A program made the translations under genes and the position numbers. From Bacteroidales bacterium (GTDB lineage Bacteria > Bacteroidota > Bacteroidia > Bacteroidales > F082), in NCBI GenBank assembly GCA_016281295.1, contig JAEEII010000094.1, positions 1 to 13,696 on the forward strand: DNA of 13,696 nt. Direction: 5' to 3'. Shown here piece after piece: positions 6,312 to 13,580 of this stretch. The notes below the pieces were generated by a model. That model was given only the letters and a program-made list of their open reading frames with translations, searched no databases and was not told where the DNA came from. Positions within the stretch are counted from its first letter, which is position 1; every line of letters starts with the position of its first letter.

Positions 6312-7598
6312 ATGTTGACGGAAAACACCATGGAACGGCTACGCATCCTCGCTGAATCGGCGAAGTACGACGTGTCATGCTCGTCGAGCGGCACGGTGCG
6401 TCGCGGCAAGAAGGGCATGGTGGGCAACACAGTGGGGGGCATCGGCATCTGCCATTCGTTTTCCGAGGATGGACGTTGCATCTCGCTCCTTAAAGTGATG
6501 CTGACCAACCATTGCATGTACGACTGTGCCTATTGCGTCAACCGTCGCTCCAACGACATCAAACGGGCGACGCTTTCTGTGTCGGAGTTGGTTGACATCA
6601 CCATGGAGTTTTACCGCCGCAACTACATCGAGGGACTCTTTCTCTCCAGCGGTGTGGTGCGCAATCCCGACTATACCATGGAACGTCTCGTGGCGATTGT
6701 CCGCGAGCTTCGTACCACCCAGCGTTTCAACGGGTACATCCACCTGAAGAGTATTCCGGGTGCCTCGCAGGAGTTGCTCAGTCAGGCGGGACTTTATGCC
6801 GACCGCATGAGTGTGAACATCGAGATTCCCAAGGAGGAGTCGTTGAAACTTCTCGCCCCCGAGAAAGACCACCAGAGCGTGTTCCAGCCGATGAAACTCA
6901 TCCAGCAGGGGGTGTTGGAGAACAAGGAAGACCGTCGCCATCTACGTAATGTGCCGCGTTTTGTTCCGGCTGGACAGTCAACCCAGATGATCGTCGGAGC
7001 GACCAAGGAGACGGACCGTGACATCCTTACCATGTCGTCGATCCTTTACACCCAGCCCACGATGCGTCGGGTGTATTATTCGGGCTACATCAGTGTGAAC
7101 ACCTACGATTCACGTCTGCCGGTGCTTAAACAGCCGCCATTGGTGCGTGAGAACCGTCTTTATCAGGCCGACTGGCTGCTGCGTTTCTATCAGTTCAAGG
7201 TGGAGGAGATTGTTGATGAGCAACATCCCGACCTGGATCTCGAGATCGACCCGAAGCTGTCGTGGGCGTTGCGTCATCCCGAGGCCTTTCCCGTGGATGT
7301 CAACACCGCTGATTACGAGATGCTGCTGCGAGTGCCGGGTCTCGGTGTGAAGTCGGCGATAACCATCGTGAACTCGCGTCGTTTCAACAAACTCACCTCC
7401 TACGACTTAAAAAAGATTGGCGTGGTGATGAAAAAAGCCAAGTATTTCATCACCTGTCATGAGTTGAGTTCTCCTTCGGGACTGATACTCAGCGTCAACG
7501 AGATGCGTCCAGAGCGGCTGCGTTCCATGCTGGTGTTGCCGCAAGAGCGAAAACAAGCCGAGATGGAACAACAACTCACATTGAATCTGGGGATATGA
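6312..7598 (+). CDS. Putative DNA modification/repair radical SAM protein with helix-hairpin-helix
   Basis: The 428-residue product matches the radical SAM family usually named putative DNA modification/repair radical SAM protein (TIGR03916 type). The iron-sulfur cluster motif C-x3-C-x2-C is C68, C72 and C75, within the segment NHCMYDCAYCVN. Further cysteines occur nearby (C23, C47, C56), the latter two flanking SFSEDGR in a segment just before the cluster. Residues about 326-355 form a helix-hairpin-helix (VNTADYEMLLRVPGLGVKSA), a common DNA-binding element. The start is the ATG at 6312, because the frame extends upstream only through a TTG that overlaps the -7 promoter box. Its stop codon overlaps the start of the next gene (ATGA at 7595-7598), so the two are translationally coupled. 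The family pairing suggests a joint role in DNA repair or base processing; the reaction is unknown. Confidence 0.9.
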   Translation: MLTENTMERLRILAESAKYDVSCSSSGTVRRGKKGMVGNTVGGIGICHSFSEDGRCISLLKVMLTNHCMYDCAYCVNRRSNDIKRATLSVSELVDITMEFYRRNYIEGLFLSSGVVRNPDYTMERLVAIVRELRTTQRFNGYIHLKSIPGASQELLSQAGLYADRMSVNIEIPKEESLKLLAPEKDHQSVFQPMKLIQQGVLENKEDRRHLRNVPRFVPAGQSTQMIVGATKETDRDILTMSSILYTQPTMRRVYYSGYISVNTYDSRLPVLKQPPLVRENRLYQADWLLRFYQFKVEEIVDEQHPDLDLEIDPKLSWALRHPEAFPVDVNTADYEMLLRVPGLGVKSAITIVNSRRFNKLTSYDLKKIGVVMKKAKYFITCHELSSPSGLILSVNEMRPERLRSMLVLPQERKQAEMEQQLTLNLGI

Positions 7599-8389
7599 CC
7601 ATCTACCTTTTTGACGGGACTTTGGACGGTTTGATGACGGCGGTGTTCGATGCTTTTGAGCGTCATGAGCAGCCGGAGCAGCTGTTGACTGCGGGTGACG
7701 CTTTGCCATTATTCTGTGACCTTGTCCATGAGGTGGTCACTGACGAGGTGAAAGCCAGAAGGGTATGGGCGGGGCTGGAGAAGCGTCTCTCGTTTCAAGC
7801 CTTGCGGATCATCTCTCTCAGCTGGCTGTCGGAGCTGCCCGAGCTTTCCAATCCTTTGTTCAACTATGTGTGCAAGACCTTCCGTCAGCCTGTCGGTGCT
7901 CCGAGTATCGCGTTGAACTATGCCGATCCTGATGTGCTTGCGGTGACCCGTGTTGCCTGGAAAGTGTCGCATGAGCAGCTCCGAATGAAACAGTTTGTGC
8001 GTTTCCAGAAGGCCAAAGATGGTACTTATCTCGCCGTTATCTCACCCGACCACAATGTGTTGCCTCTTGTCATAGGCCATTTTCGCGATCGTTTCAACGA
8101 CCAGCCTTGGCTCATCTATGATGCCAAACGTCATTATGGCTTCTATTACCAAGGGACGGATATGCCTGTCCAAATCACTTTTGAGGACGAGTCGTCAGTG
8201 CCTTTCGATCTCGCCGACGGTAAGCTGAATGAAACACTATTAAGCGATGATGATCAGCTCTTTCAGGAGCTTTGGCGCACCTACTTCAAGGCCATCTGCA
8301 TCCGCGAGCGTTTGAATCCCCGGAAGCACCTTAAGGAGATTCCACGACGCTATTGGAAGTATATGACTGAGAAACAGAGAGGAGGGTGA
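7595..8389 (+). CDS. TIGR03915-type putative DNA repair protein (DUF4130)
   Basis: The 264-residue product begins TIYLFDGTLDGLMTAVFDA, typical of the DUF4130/TIGR03915 family, which is found next to the radical SAM protein encoded just upstream. In many bacteria this protein is fused to a C-terminal uracil-DNA glycosylase-like domain. Here it ends after the segment RERLNPRKHLKEIPRRYWKY and EKQRGG, so it is the short, unfused form. The protein has no signal peptide or membrane segment. The ATGA overlap with the upstream gene implies one mRNA and coupled translation, so the two products probably act together, perhaps as a complex on DNA. The biochemical activity of the domain is not established. 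The family call is strong; the role rests on context. Confidence 0.88.
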   Translation: MTIYLFDGTLDGLMTAVFDAFERHEQPEQLLTAGDALPLFCDLVHEVVTDEVKARRVWAGLEKRLSFQALRIISLSWLSELPELSNPLFNYVCKTFRQPVGAPSIALNYADPDVLAVTRVAWKVSHEQLRMKQFVRFQKAKDGTYLAVISPDHNVLPLVIGHFRDRFNDQPWLIYDAKRHYGFYYQGTDMPVQITFEDESSVPFDLADGKLNETLLSDDDQLFQELWRTYFKAICIRERLNPRKHLKEIPRRYWKYMTEKQRGG

Positions 8390-8429
8390 GTCAAAAGATG
8401 GTGATTATTCTATATCCAGTAGGGTGGAG

Positions 8430-8459
8430 ATATCCTTCAAGATTGATTTCTGAGGATAT
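8430..8459. terminator. Possible bidirectional terminator between convergent genes
   Basis: ATATCCT (8430-8436) and AGGATAT (8453-8459) form a 7-bp inverted repeat around a 16-base loop that itself contains TCAA/TTGA. It lies in the 82-bp gap between the converging ends of the DUF4130 gene and the small secreted-protein gene. The stem is short and no clear T-run follows, so the terminator call is weak. Confidence 0.3.
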
Positions 8460-8471
8460 GATGGCTTCTTT

Positions 8472-8804
8472 TCATTGTTTTTTGTTGTTCTTTCTTTTCT
8501 TGAACGCATAGCCAAAACCTGCTGCTGCAAGGATGAACAACCCGCTGCCCAAGGGTGCATCATTGTTACCTTGTCCGAAAGTTTGGTTTTGGATGTCATA
8601 GCCGCCGTTTTGGCCGTCATCAAACTTTTGGTTGTAGTGGTAGTTGCCGCCTTCAAAGCCTCGCCTAAACAATCCTCTTGTGCCAGTTTGTTCTTGATTG
8701 GAATATTGATGGCTGTGATTGAGCACTTGGGCATCAAGTGGAAGCGTCAGGACCGTCAATCCAAGCAAAAATACAAGGGCTTTTTTCTTTAATATATGTT
8801 TCAT
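8472..8804 (-). CDS. Small secreted protein with sorting-signal-like C-terminus
   Basis: The 110-residue product starts with a typical signal peptide (KHILKKK, then a hydrophobic stretch, with likely cleavage at LDA-Q, residues 25/26). The mature part is rich in Asn, Gln, Gly, Tyr and His (about 26-82). It ends with a three-part tail: PLGSGL (84-89), a short hydrophobic segment rich in Ala and Gly (to about 101), and a basic end KKRKNNKK. That layout resembles C-terminal sorting or anchoring signals of the PEP-CTERM/PID-CTERM kind known in Bacteroidota. The frame is open up to 8927, but the ATG at 8802-8804 is chosen because the signal peptide begins there and the upstream part crosses the promoter. 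There is no recognised domain and the function is unknown. The protein probably sits in the cell envelope with its C-terminus anchored. Confidence 0.75.
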   Translation of the reverse strand: MKHILKKKALVFLLGLTVLTLPLDAQVLNHSHQYSNQEQTGTRGLFRRGFEGGNYHYNQKFDDGQNGGYDIQNQTFGQGNNDAPLGSGLFILAAAGFGYAFKKRKNNKKQ

Positions 8805-8872
8805 TTTAAACATAATTTGTGAATTGAAAGTGCTTTTTGTGGCTACTCCGATCCCTCTCGGAAAAGCGGCTG

Positions 8873-8880
8873 CAAAATTA
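8873..8880 (-). promoter_or_regulatory. -7 promoter element of the small secreted-protein gene
   Basis: TAATTTTG on the minus strand fits TAnnTTTG and lies 68 bases before the ATG at 8804. The roughly 60-base leader contains a small hairpin (8847-8851 pairing with 8858-8862). A -33 TTG is not obvious. Confidence 0.5.
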
Positions 8881-8926
8881 TATTTTTTTGGAATGGATAA
8901 GTATTTTTTTAAAATAAAAATAGCCA

Positions 8927-8934
8927 TATATTTG
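8927..8934 (+). promoter_or_regulatory. -7 promoter element of the C10 protease gene
   Basis: TATATTTG fits TAnnTTTG and lies 36 bases before the ATG at 8971. The -33 position falls in a T-run (about 8903-8910). It faces away from the minus-strand box at 8873-8880, so the 166-bp gap serves two divergent genes. Confidence 0.6.
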
Positions 8935-8970
8935 CCCCCAGAAATTGAGGATTAAAAAATCAATAATCGA

Positions 8971-11900
8971 ATGAAAAACAGTATAATCTTTTTACTTGTC
9001 ATGTTTTTGCTCACCCTCACCTTGGGAGTGAAGGCAACCCCCGTTGATATGGGTGCCGCTCGCGAGGTGGCGATGAAATTTATGAATGCCAATGCTAACA
9101 TGCCATTGCGAAGTATGGATGAATTGCAATTGGTGACTACGTACAACATTGCTCGTGGCGATGCTGCTTTTTACATTTTCAATACATCGAACGGTTTTGT
9201 CATCGTCTCTGCTGACGATTGCGTCACGCCCATTCTTGGGTATTCTGACGAAGGACGACCATTTGACCCTGACAATGTGCCGATTCAGTTGCAGGACTAT
9301 CTGCAAGGTTTTGTGGAACAGATTGCCTTCGGCATTGAAAACCATTTGGAAGCCAATGAACAAATAATACGGCGATGGGAATTAGTAAGAACCATGGGGC
9401 GTTTGGCCGAAAACCGAACCAACGATGGAGTATCGCCGCTGCTTTCTACCACTTGGCACCAAGTCTGTTACTACAATGCGCGTTGCCCAGAGGATCCAGA
9501 TGGCCAGTGCGGTCATGTAGTGACAGGTTGCGTAGCTACGGCGATGGCACAAGTTATGCGTTATTGGGGCTATCCTGAACATGGTATAGGCTATCATTCT
9601 TATACTCCAAACGGCTATCCAGAACAAAGTGTTGATTTTGGAGCGACGACTTATGATTGGGATAATATGCCGAATATCTTGTATGAATCTAGCAGTGCTG
9701 AACAAATTGATGCTGTGGCCACACTGCTGTGGCATTGTGGCGTGTCGGTCGATATGAGTTATGGTGCGGGGGAATCAGGAGCGTTTTTAAATCCTGGTTC
9801 ATTAATCAATTATTTCGGCTATTCCGATGAGATGAGTTTTGAATCTCGAGATGGGTATTCAGATGGTACTTGGAAAGCAAAGCTAAAGGATTGTCTCAAT
9901 TTGAATAGACCTGTGTATTATACCGCCTCAGGAGGTCTTGGTGGACATGCATTTGTGTGTGATGGATATGACCAATACGATTTGTTTCACTTTAACTGGG
10001 GCTGGAATGGTAATAGTGATGGCTATTATTTCATCGACGCTCTTCTATATGAAGTGTATTATCTTGGTTTTATCATCTCTTTTGGAGGATTAAACGATGG
10101 ACACGCGGCCCTCTTTAACATTCATCCTCAGCCTGAAACAACAGATTATGTCATCAATGTCTCAGCTAACAATGGGGTAGGTGGCATTGTTTCGGGCGGT
10201 GGCAATTTCACATTTGGTAGTACTGTGACACTTTCGGCTATTGCCAACAATGGTTATCATTTTTGTTATTGGGAAGAAAATGGGGATATCGCTTCTACCG
10301 ATTCAAATTATTCCTTCGAGGCCAACTTTAACCGTAATTTGGTGGCTGTGTTTGCCGAACCGTTCGCCGTTAACGTAACTGCTGCAGAAGGAGGCGCTGC
10401 ATTTGGTAGTGGCTCTTTCCCTTATGGCCAATCATGTACAGTGACGGCCATAGCTGACGAAGGATATAGTTTTGCTAATTGGACAAAAAATGGCGTGGTT
10501 GTTTCTTTAGACGCAAACTATACTTTTCCAGTGACCAGCGAAAGCCTTATTACTGCACATTTTGTAACAGCCGGAAATATTGTTTTTGCTGATGCTAATG
10601 TAAAAGACATCTGTGTAGCCAATTGGGATGCCAATGGTGATGGCGAACTAAGTTATGTTGAAGCAGCCTTGGTTATGAGCCTTGGGGAAGTGTTTAGAGG
10701 CAATGTGGATATCACCTCTTTTGATGAACTTCAGTATTTTATCAGTTTAACATCCATTGATAATTATGCATTTTCTGACTGTGTTGGGTTGAATTCGATA
10801 GAGATTCCCTATTCTGTGAACAAAATAGGCCCGTTTGCCTTCTCTGGTTGTAGTAGCTTTTTTGGCGCGCTAACGATTCCTAATACAGTTAGAGCTATAA
10901 AGCATCAGGCTTTCATGGCTTGCGATGGCTTTACATCATTGATTGTTCTATCGGAGTTTCCTCCTTCATTGGGAACAGATGTGTTTTCTGGTGTTTCAAC
11001 CGAAATACCTGTGTATGTGCCACTTGAATATGTCGAAGCCTATCAGCAGGCTTATGGTTGGAATGCATTTTCAAATATAATAGGTATATGTTCGTCAGGG
11101 ACCATTTCTGTTTCAGCCGATCCTCTTGAAGGAGGTGTGGTTTCTGGCGGTGGGACATACGAGGGTGGTTCTTCTTGTAATTTGGTTGCAACGCCTAATG
11201 AAGGATACGCTTTTGTAAATTGGACTAAAAACAATCATGTGGTTTCCAAGGATGCCAATTATACTTTCTTAGTAACCGATGATGCTCTTTTGACTGCTCA
11301 TTTTGTACCGCAAGGAAACATTGTTTTTGCTGATGCAAATGTTAAGGCCATCTGTGTAGCCAATTGGGATACCAATGGTGATGGCGAACTTAGTTATACT
11401 GAAGCTGCATCGGTTAAGAGTCTTGGAGAGGTGTTCAGTGGCAATACGGAAATAACATCGTTTGAAGAACTGCAGTATTTCATTGGTTTAACTTCGATAA
11501 ATAATTATGCTTTCAATAACTGTAGTGGTTTGGCGGGTTCTTTGATTTTGCCTGGTTATATTAAATCAATAGATTATTATGCTTTCGCAGGTTGCAGTGG
11601 CTTTACAGGCGATTTAGTCATACCCGATGCTGTTACCATGATAAGCAGTTATGCTTTTGCTGATTGTAGTGGCTTTACCGGTAGCCTGACCATACCCAAT
11701 TCTGTTATCTTGATAGGTGATAATGCTTTTAATAATTGTTCTGGTTTCACAGGCCCGTTATCCATCCCGAATTCTGTAACCACGATTGGCCATTATGCTT
11801 TTAATAATTGCACTGGTTTGACTGGAACGCTGTCCATAGGCAATTCAGTGACTTCTATTGGTTTTGGTGCTTTCTGTTATTGCCAAGGTTTGACGGGCGA

Positions 11901-13119
11901 AGTGTTCATCCCAAATACTGTGACAAGGATTAGAGGCTACGCCTTTTTTTATTGTAGTGGTTTGACCTCATTGATGTTAACGAATTCTGTCACATCAATT
12001 GATGATTGTGCTTTCATTGGATGCAGTAGTTTGATGTCAATGACGGTTTTATCGGAGATTCCTCCTACATTGGGAGCGGATGTTTTTGCTTTTGTTGCGA
12101 CCGATATTCCCGTTTATGTGCCATCTGAGTCGGTTGAAGCATATCAGTCAGCTGAGGGTTGGAGTAGTTTCTCTAATATTATTGGGATTAATTCTTCGGT
12201 AATAATTACAGCTGCCTCTGATCCTGTTGAAGGAGGAGTGGTTGCGGGTGCTGGTCCCTACAGCTATTACTCAAATTGTACCTTGACAGCGACAGCCAAT
12301 CAAGGTTACACCTTTGTCGGATGGGCCAAAGACGGTGTATTGGTATCCACCAATGCAAGCTACAGCTTTACTGTTACTGAAGAAGCACACTATGTCGCTC
12401 AATTTGCACTGAACCAGTACTTCATCACGGTTACTGCCTATCCGAGTGGAAGTGGTGATGTGTATGGTGGTGCTGCTTATTGGTATGGTGAGAATTGCAC
12501 GTTGACGGCTTCTGCTAATAATGACTATCATTTTGTCAAATGGACGAGGAATGGTGTCCCAGTGTCAACAGACATATCCTGTACTTTCACTGTTACGGAC
12601 AACGCTGATTATGTTGGATATTTCGAATCGAATCACTATCAAATCAATGCGTCAGCAGACCCAATGGAGGGCGGTTCGGTAACGGGTTCGGGCCCATACA
12701 CTCTTGGACAAACTGCAACCCTGACCGTAACGCCTAATGAGAGTTACGTGTTCCAAAACTGGTCTGAAGACGGAGAAATCGTTTCGGAAGAAGCGTCCTA
12801 TTCGTTTGAAGTAACGCGGAACCGCAACTTGGTCGCCCATCTTTTGTTTGTGAATAACATCGATGAAAATACCCCTGCTGATATTAGTATTTATCCGAAT
12901 CCAGCATCTGATCAAGTGACCGTAGAGGCATCACAAGTCGTCACGCGTTGGGAAATCATAACGACCACGGGTTCCTTGGTTTATAGTTCTGATGATAGCA
13001 CCTGCAAAAAGGAGTTTGGGGTGAACCATCTTGCCCCAGGAACTTATTTGATACGTATGACCATCAATGACGCTGTATTGACCAGGATGTTTGTTAAGAA
13101 ATATAGTACCATTCATTGA
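8971..13119 (+). CDS. T9SS-exported C10 (streptopain-like) peptidase with InlB repeats and BspA-type leucine-rich repeats
   Basis: The 1,382-residue mosaic protein is exported. A signal peptide (1-22, cut after VKA) precedes a Spi-type propeptide (about 25-150) and a C10 cysteine peptidase (about 155-385). The catalytic pair is visible as Cys187 (TGCVATAMAQ) and His326 (GGHAFVCDGYD), followed by FNWGWNG (341-347). Next come InlB-type B-repeats (about 393-462, 466-533, 711-780, 1076-1146, 1150-1219, 1221-1293), two EF-hand-like loops (553-564, 800-811), two BspA-type leucine-rich blocks (595-655, 842-1023), and a conserved VLSE...PVYVP cap after each block. Residues 1303-1378 form a T9SS type A sorting domain (ISIYPNPASDQV, then LAPGTYLIRM). 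It should be secreted across the outer membrane and attached to the surface, where it could cleave proteins and bind host or matrix. All catalytic elements look intact. The DNA is more AT-rich by eye than the helicase and radical SAM genes. Confidence 0.95.
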   Translation: MKNSIIFLLVMFLLTLTLGVKATPVDMGAAREVAMKFMNANANMPLRSMDELQLVTTYNIARGDAAFYIFNTSNGFVIVSADDCVTPILGYSDEGRPFDPDNVPIQLQDYLQGFVEQIAFGIENHLEANEQIIRRWELVRTMGRLAENRTNDGVSPLLSTTWHQVCYYNARCPEDPDGQCGHVVTGCVATAMAQVMRYWGYPEHGIGYHSYTPNGYPEQSVDFGATTYDWDNMPNILYESSSAEQIDAVATLLWHCGVSVDMSYGAGESGAFLNPGSLINYFGYSDEMSFESRDGYSDGTWKAKLKDCLNLNRPVYYTASGGLGGHAFVCDGYDQYDLFHFNWGWNGNSDGYYFIDALLYEVYYLGFIISFGGLNDGHAALFNIHPQPETTDYVINVSANNGVGGIVSGGGNFTFGSTVTLSAIANNGYHFCYWEENGDIASTDSNYSFEANFNRNLVAVFAEPFAVNVTAAEGGAAFGSGSFPYGQSCTVTAIADEGYSFANWTKNGVVVSLDANYTFPVTSESLITAHFVTAGNIVFADANVKDICVANWDANGDGELSYVEAALVMSLGEVFRGNVDITSFDELQYFISLTSIDNYAFSDCVGLNSIEIPYSVNKIGPFAFSGCSSFFGALTIPNTVRAIKHQAFMACDGFTSLIVLSEFPPSLGTDVFSGVSTEIPVYVPLEYVEAYQQAYGWNAFSNIIGICSSGTISVSADPLEGGVVSGGGTYEGGSSCNLVATPNEGYAFVNWTKNNHVVSKDANYTFLVTDDALLTAHFVPQGNIVFADANVKAICVANWDTNGDGELSYTEAASVKSLGEVFSGNTEITSFEELQYFIGLTSINNYAFNNCSGLAGSLILPGYIKSIDYYAFAGCSGFTGDLVIPDAVTMISSYAFADCSGFTGSLTIPNSVILIGDNAFNNCSGFTGPLSIPNSVTTIGHYAFNNCTGLTGTLSIGNSVTSIGFGAFCYCQGLTGEVFIPNTVTRIRGYAFFYCSGLTSLMLTNSVTSIDDCAFIGCSSLMSMTVLSEIPPTLGADVFAFVATDIPVYVPSESVEAYQSAEGWSSFSNIIGINSSVIITAASDPVEGGVVAGAGPYSYYSNCTLTATANQGYTFVGWAKDGVLVSTNASYSFTVTEEAHYVAQFALNQYFITVTAYPSGSGDVYGGAAYWYGENCTLTASANNDYHFVKWTRNGVPVSTDISCTFTVTDNADYVGYFESNHYQINASADPMEGGSVTGSGPYTLGQTATLTVTPNESYVFQNWSEDGEIVSEEASYSFEVTRNRNLVAHLLFVNNIDENTPADISIYPNPASDQVTVEASQVVTRWEIITTTGSLVYSSDDSTCKKEFGVNHLAPGTYLIRMTINDAVLTRMFVKKYSTIH
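10366..12189 (+). repeat. Internal duplication of the InlB/EF-hand/leucine-rich/cap module
   Basis: Module A (10366-11088; residues 466-706) and module B (11101-12189; residues 711-1073) have the same order: InlB-type repeat, EF-hand-like loop, leucine-rich block, cap. DNA identity is very high around the EF-hand loop: the stretch beginning GGAAATATTGTTTTTGCTG at 10573 recurs at 11314, an offset of 741 bp (247 codons, in frame). Module B is longer because its leucine-rich block has about eight units against about three in module A. Confidence 0.85.
11494..12039 (+). repeat. 72-bp (24-residue) BspA-type leucine-rich repeat array
   Basis: About eight units of 23-24 residues follow one another, beginning at residues 842, 866, 890, 914, 938, 962, 986 and 1009. 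Each fits the pattern (S/T)I-xx-YAF-xx-CSGFTG-x-L-x-IPNSV-T. Adjacent units share long runs of identical DNA, such as those encoding AFNNC at residues 919-923 and 943-947, which favours unit gain and loss by recombination. Confidence 0.85.
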
Positions 13120-13149
13120 GGAAGTTTTGATGGCATTAGGAAAGAGATT

Positions 13150-13377
13150 GTGATTGTCCGAGAGATGGAAGGTGCCTGTTTGAATTGCAATTCATGGGAT
13201 GCTAAGGTGTTTAGTGAACAGGAGCAAAGGACGCTCGATGTTGTTTTATCCAAGATTCGGCCTATGAGTACTCAGCAAGTAATCGACAGAAGCCATGAGG
13301 AAGATGCATGGAAAAACCATTTTGAAGGTAACCAACTTATTCCTTATTCCGAAGCGTTTTCGCTAAAACTCTTCTGA
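13150..13377 (+). pseudogene. Truncated fragment resembling the C-terminus of a Panacea (SocA-like antitoxin) protein
   Basis: The frame encodes about 75 residues from a GTG (13150), or 70 from the ATG at 13165. Its main part, with FSEQEQRTLDVVLSKI, then RSHEEDAWKNHF and a closing IPYSEAF, resembles the C-terminal half of Panacea/DUF4065 proteins, which act as antitoxins or partners in defence modules. A full Panacea domain is about 130-170 residues, so the N-terminal half is missing. In its place lies the end of the protease gene, whose TGA (13117-13119) is in the same frame with no stop between. No promoter box or paired toxin gene is visible. It is most likely debris left by a recombination event; a short functional protein cannot be excluded. 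Confidence 0.55.
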
Positions 13378-13461
13378 TTTCATGAACAGGTGGAGCGGGA
13401 GCGAGGTGATGCTTTCCAATAGATTCTTTTTCATGTTAATTTTTTTATTTGTTATGTGGTG

Positions 13462-13543
13462 AATCGCAACTTTATCCTTGATGTGCTATCGTCCTTATTG
13501 CAAGGATTTTGTGGAAATAGAGAGTCAAGGATAAGTTGCGATT
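13462..13543. repeat. Long inverted repeat with nested hairpin
   Basis: The left arm (13462-13481) and right arm (13525-13543) are reverse complements except for one extra T in the left arm; the shared core includes AATCGCAACTT and ATCCTTGA. The 43-base interior holds a second small hairpin, TCCTT (13492-13496) with AAGGA (13502-13506). No T-run typical of a terminator follows closely and no target-site duplication is visible. It lies in the 319-bp gene-free stretch after the Panacea fragment. Confidence 0.85.
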
Positions 13544-13580
13544 TTCTATCTATTCACTAAGAAGCTGTTTTGATTTTTTT

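Noticed and set aside
8805..8927. N-terminal extension of the small secreted protein to 8927
   Set aside because: It would bury the signal peptide behind 41 extra residues and crosses the -7 box at 8873-8880.
13117..13377. Programmed readthrough of the protease stop codon
   Set aside because: The frame is open, but a T9SS sorting domain must be C-terminal to work, so an added tail would be expected to disrupt export.
13363..13434. Minus-strand 23-codon frame starting MKKNLLESITSL
   Set aside because: It is very short, has no promoter box upstream, matches nothing I recognise and overlaps the end of the Panacea-like fragment.
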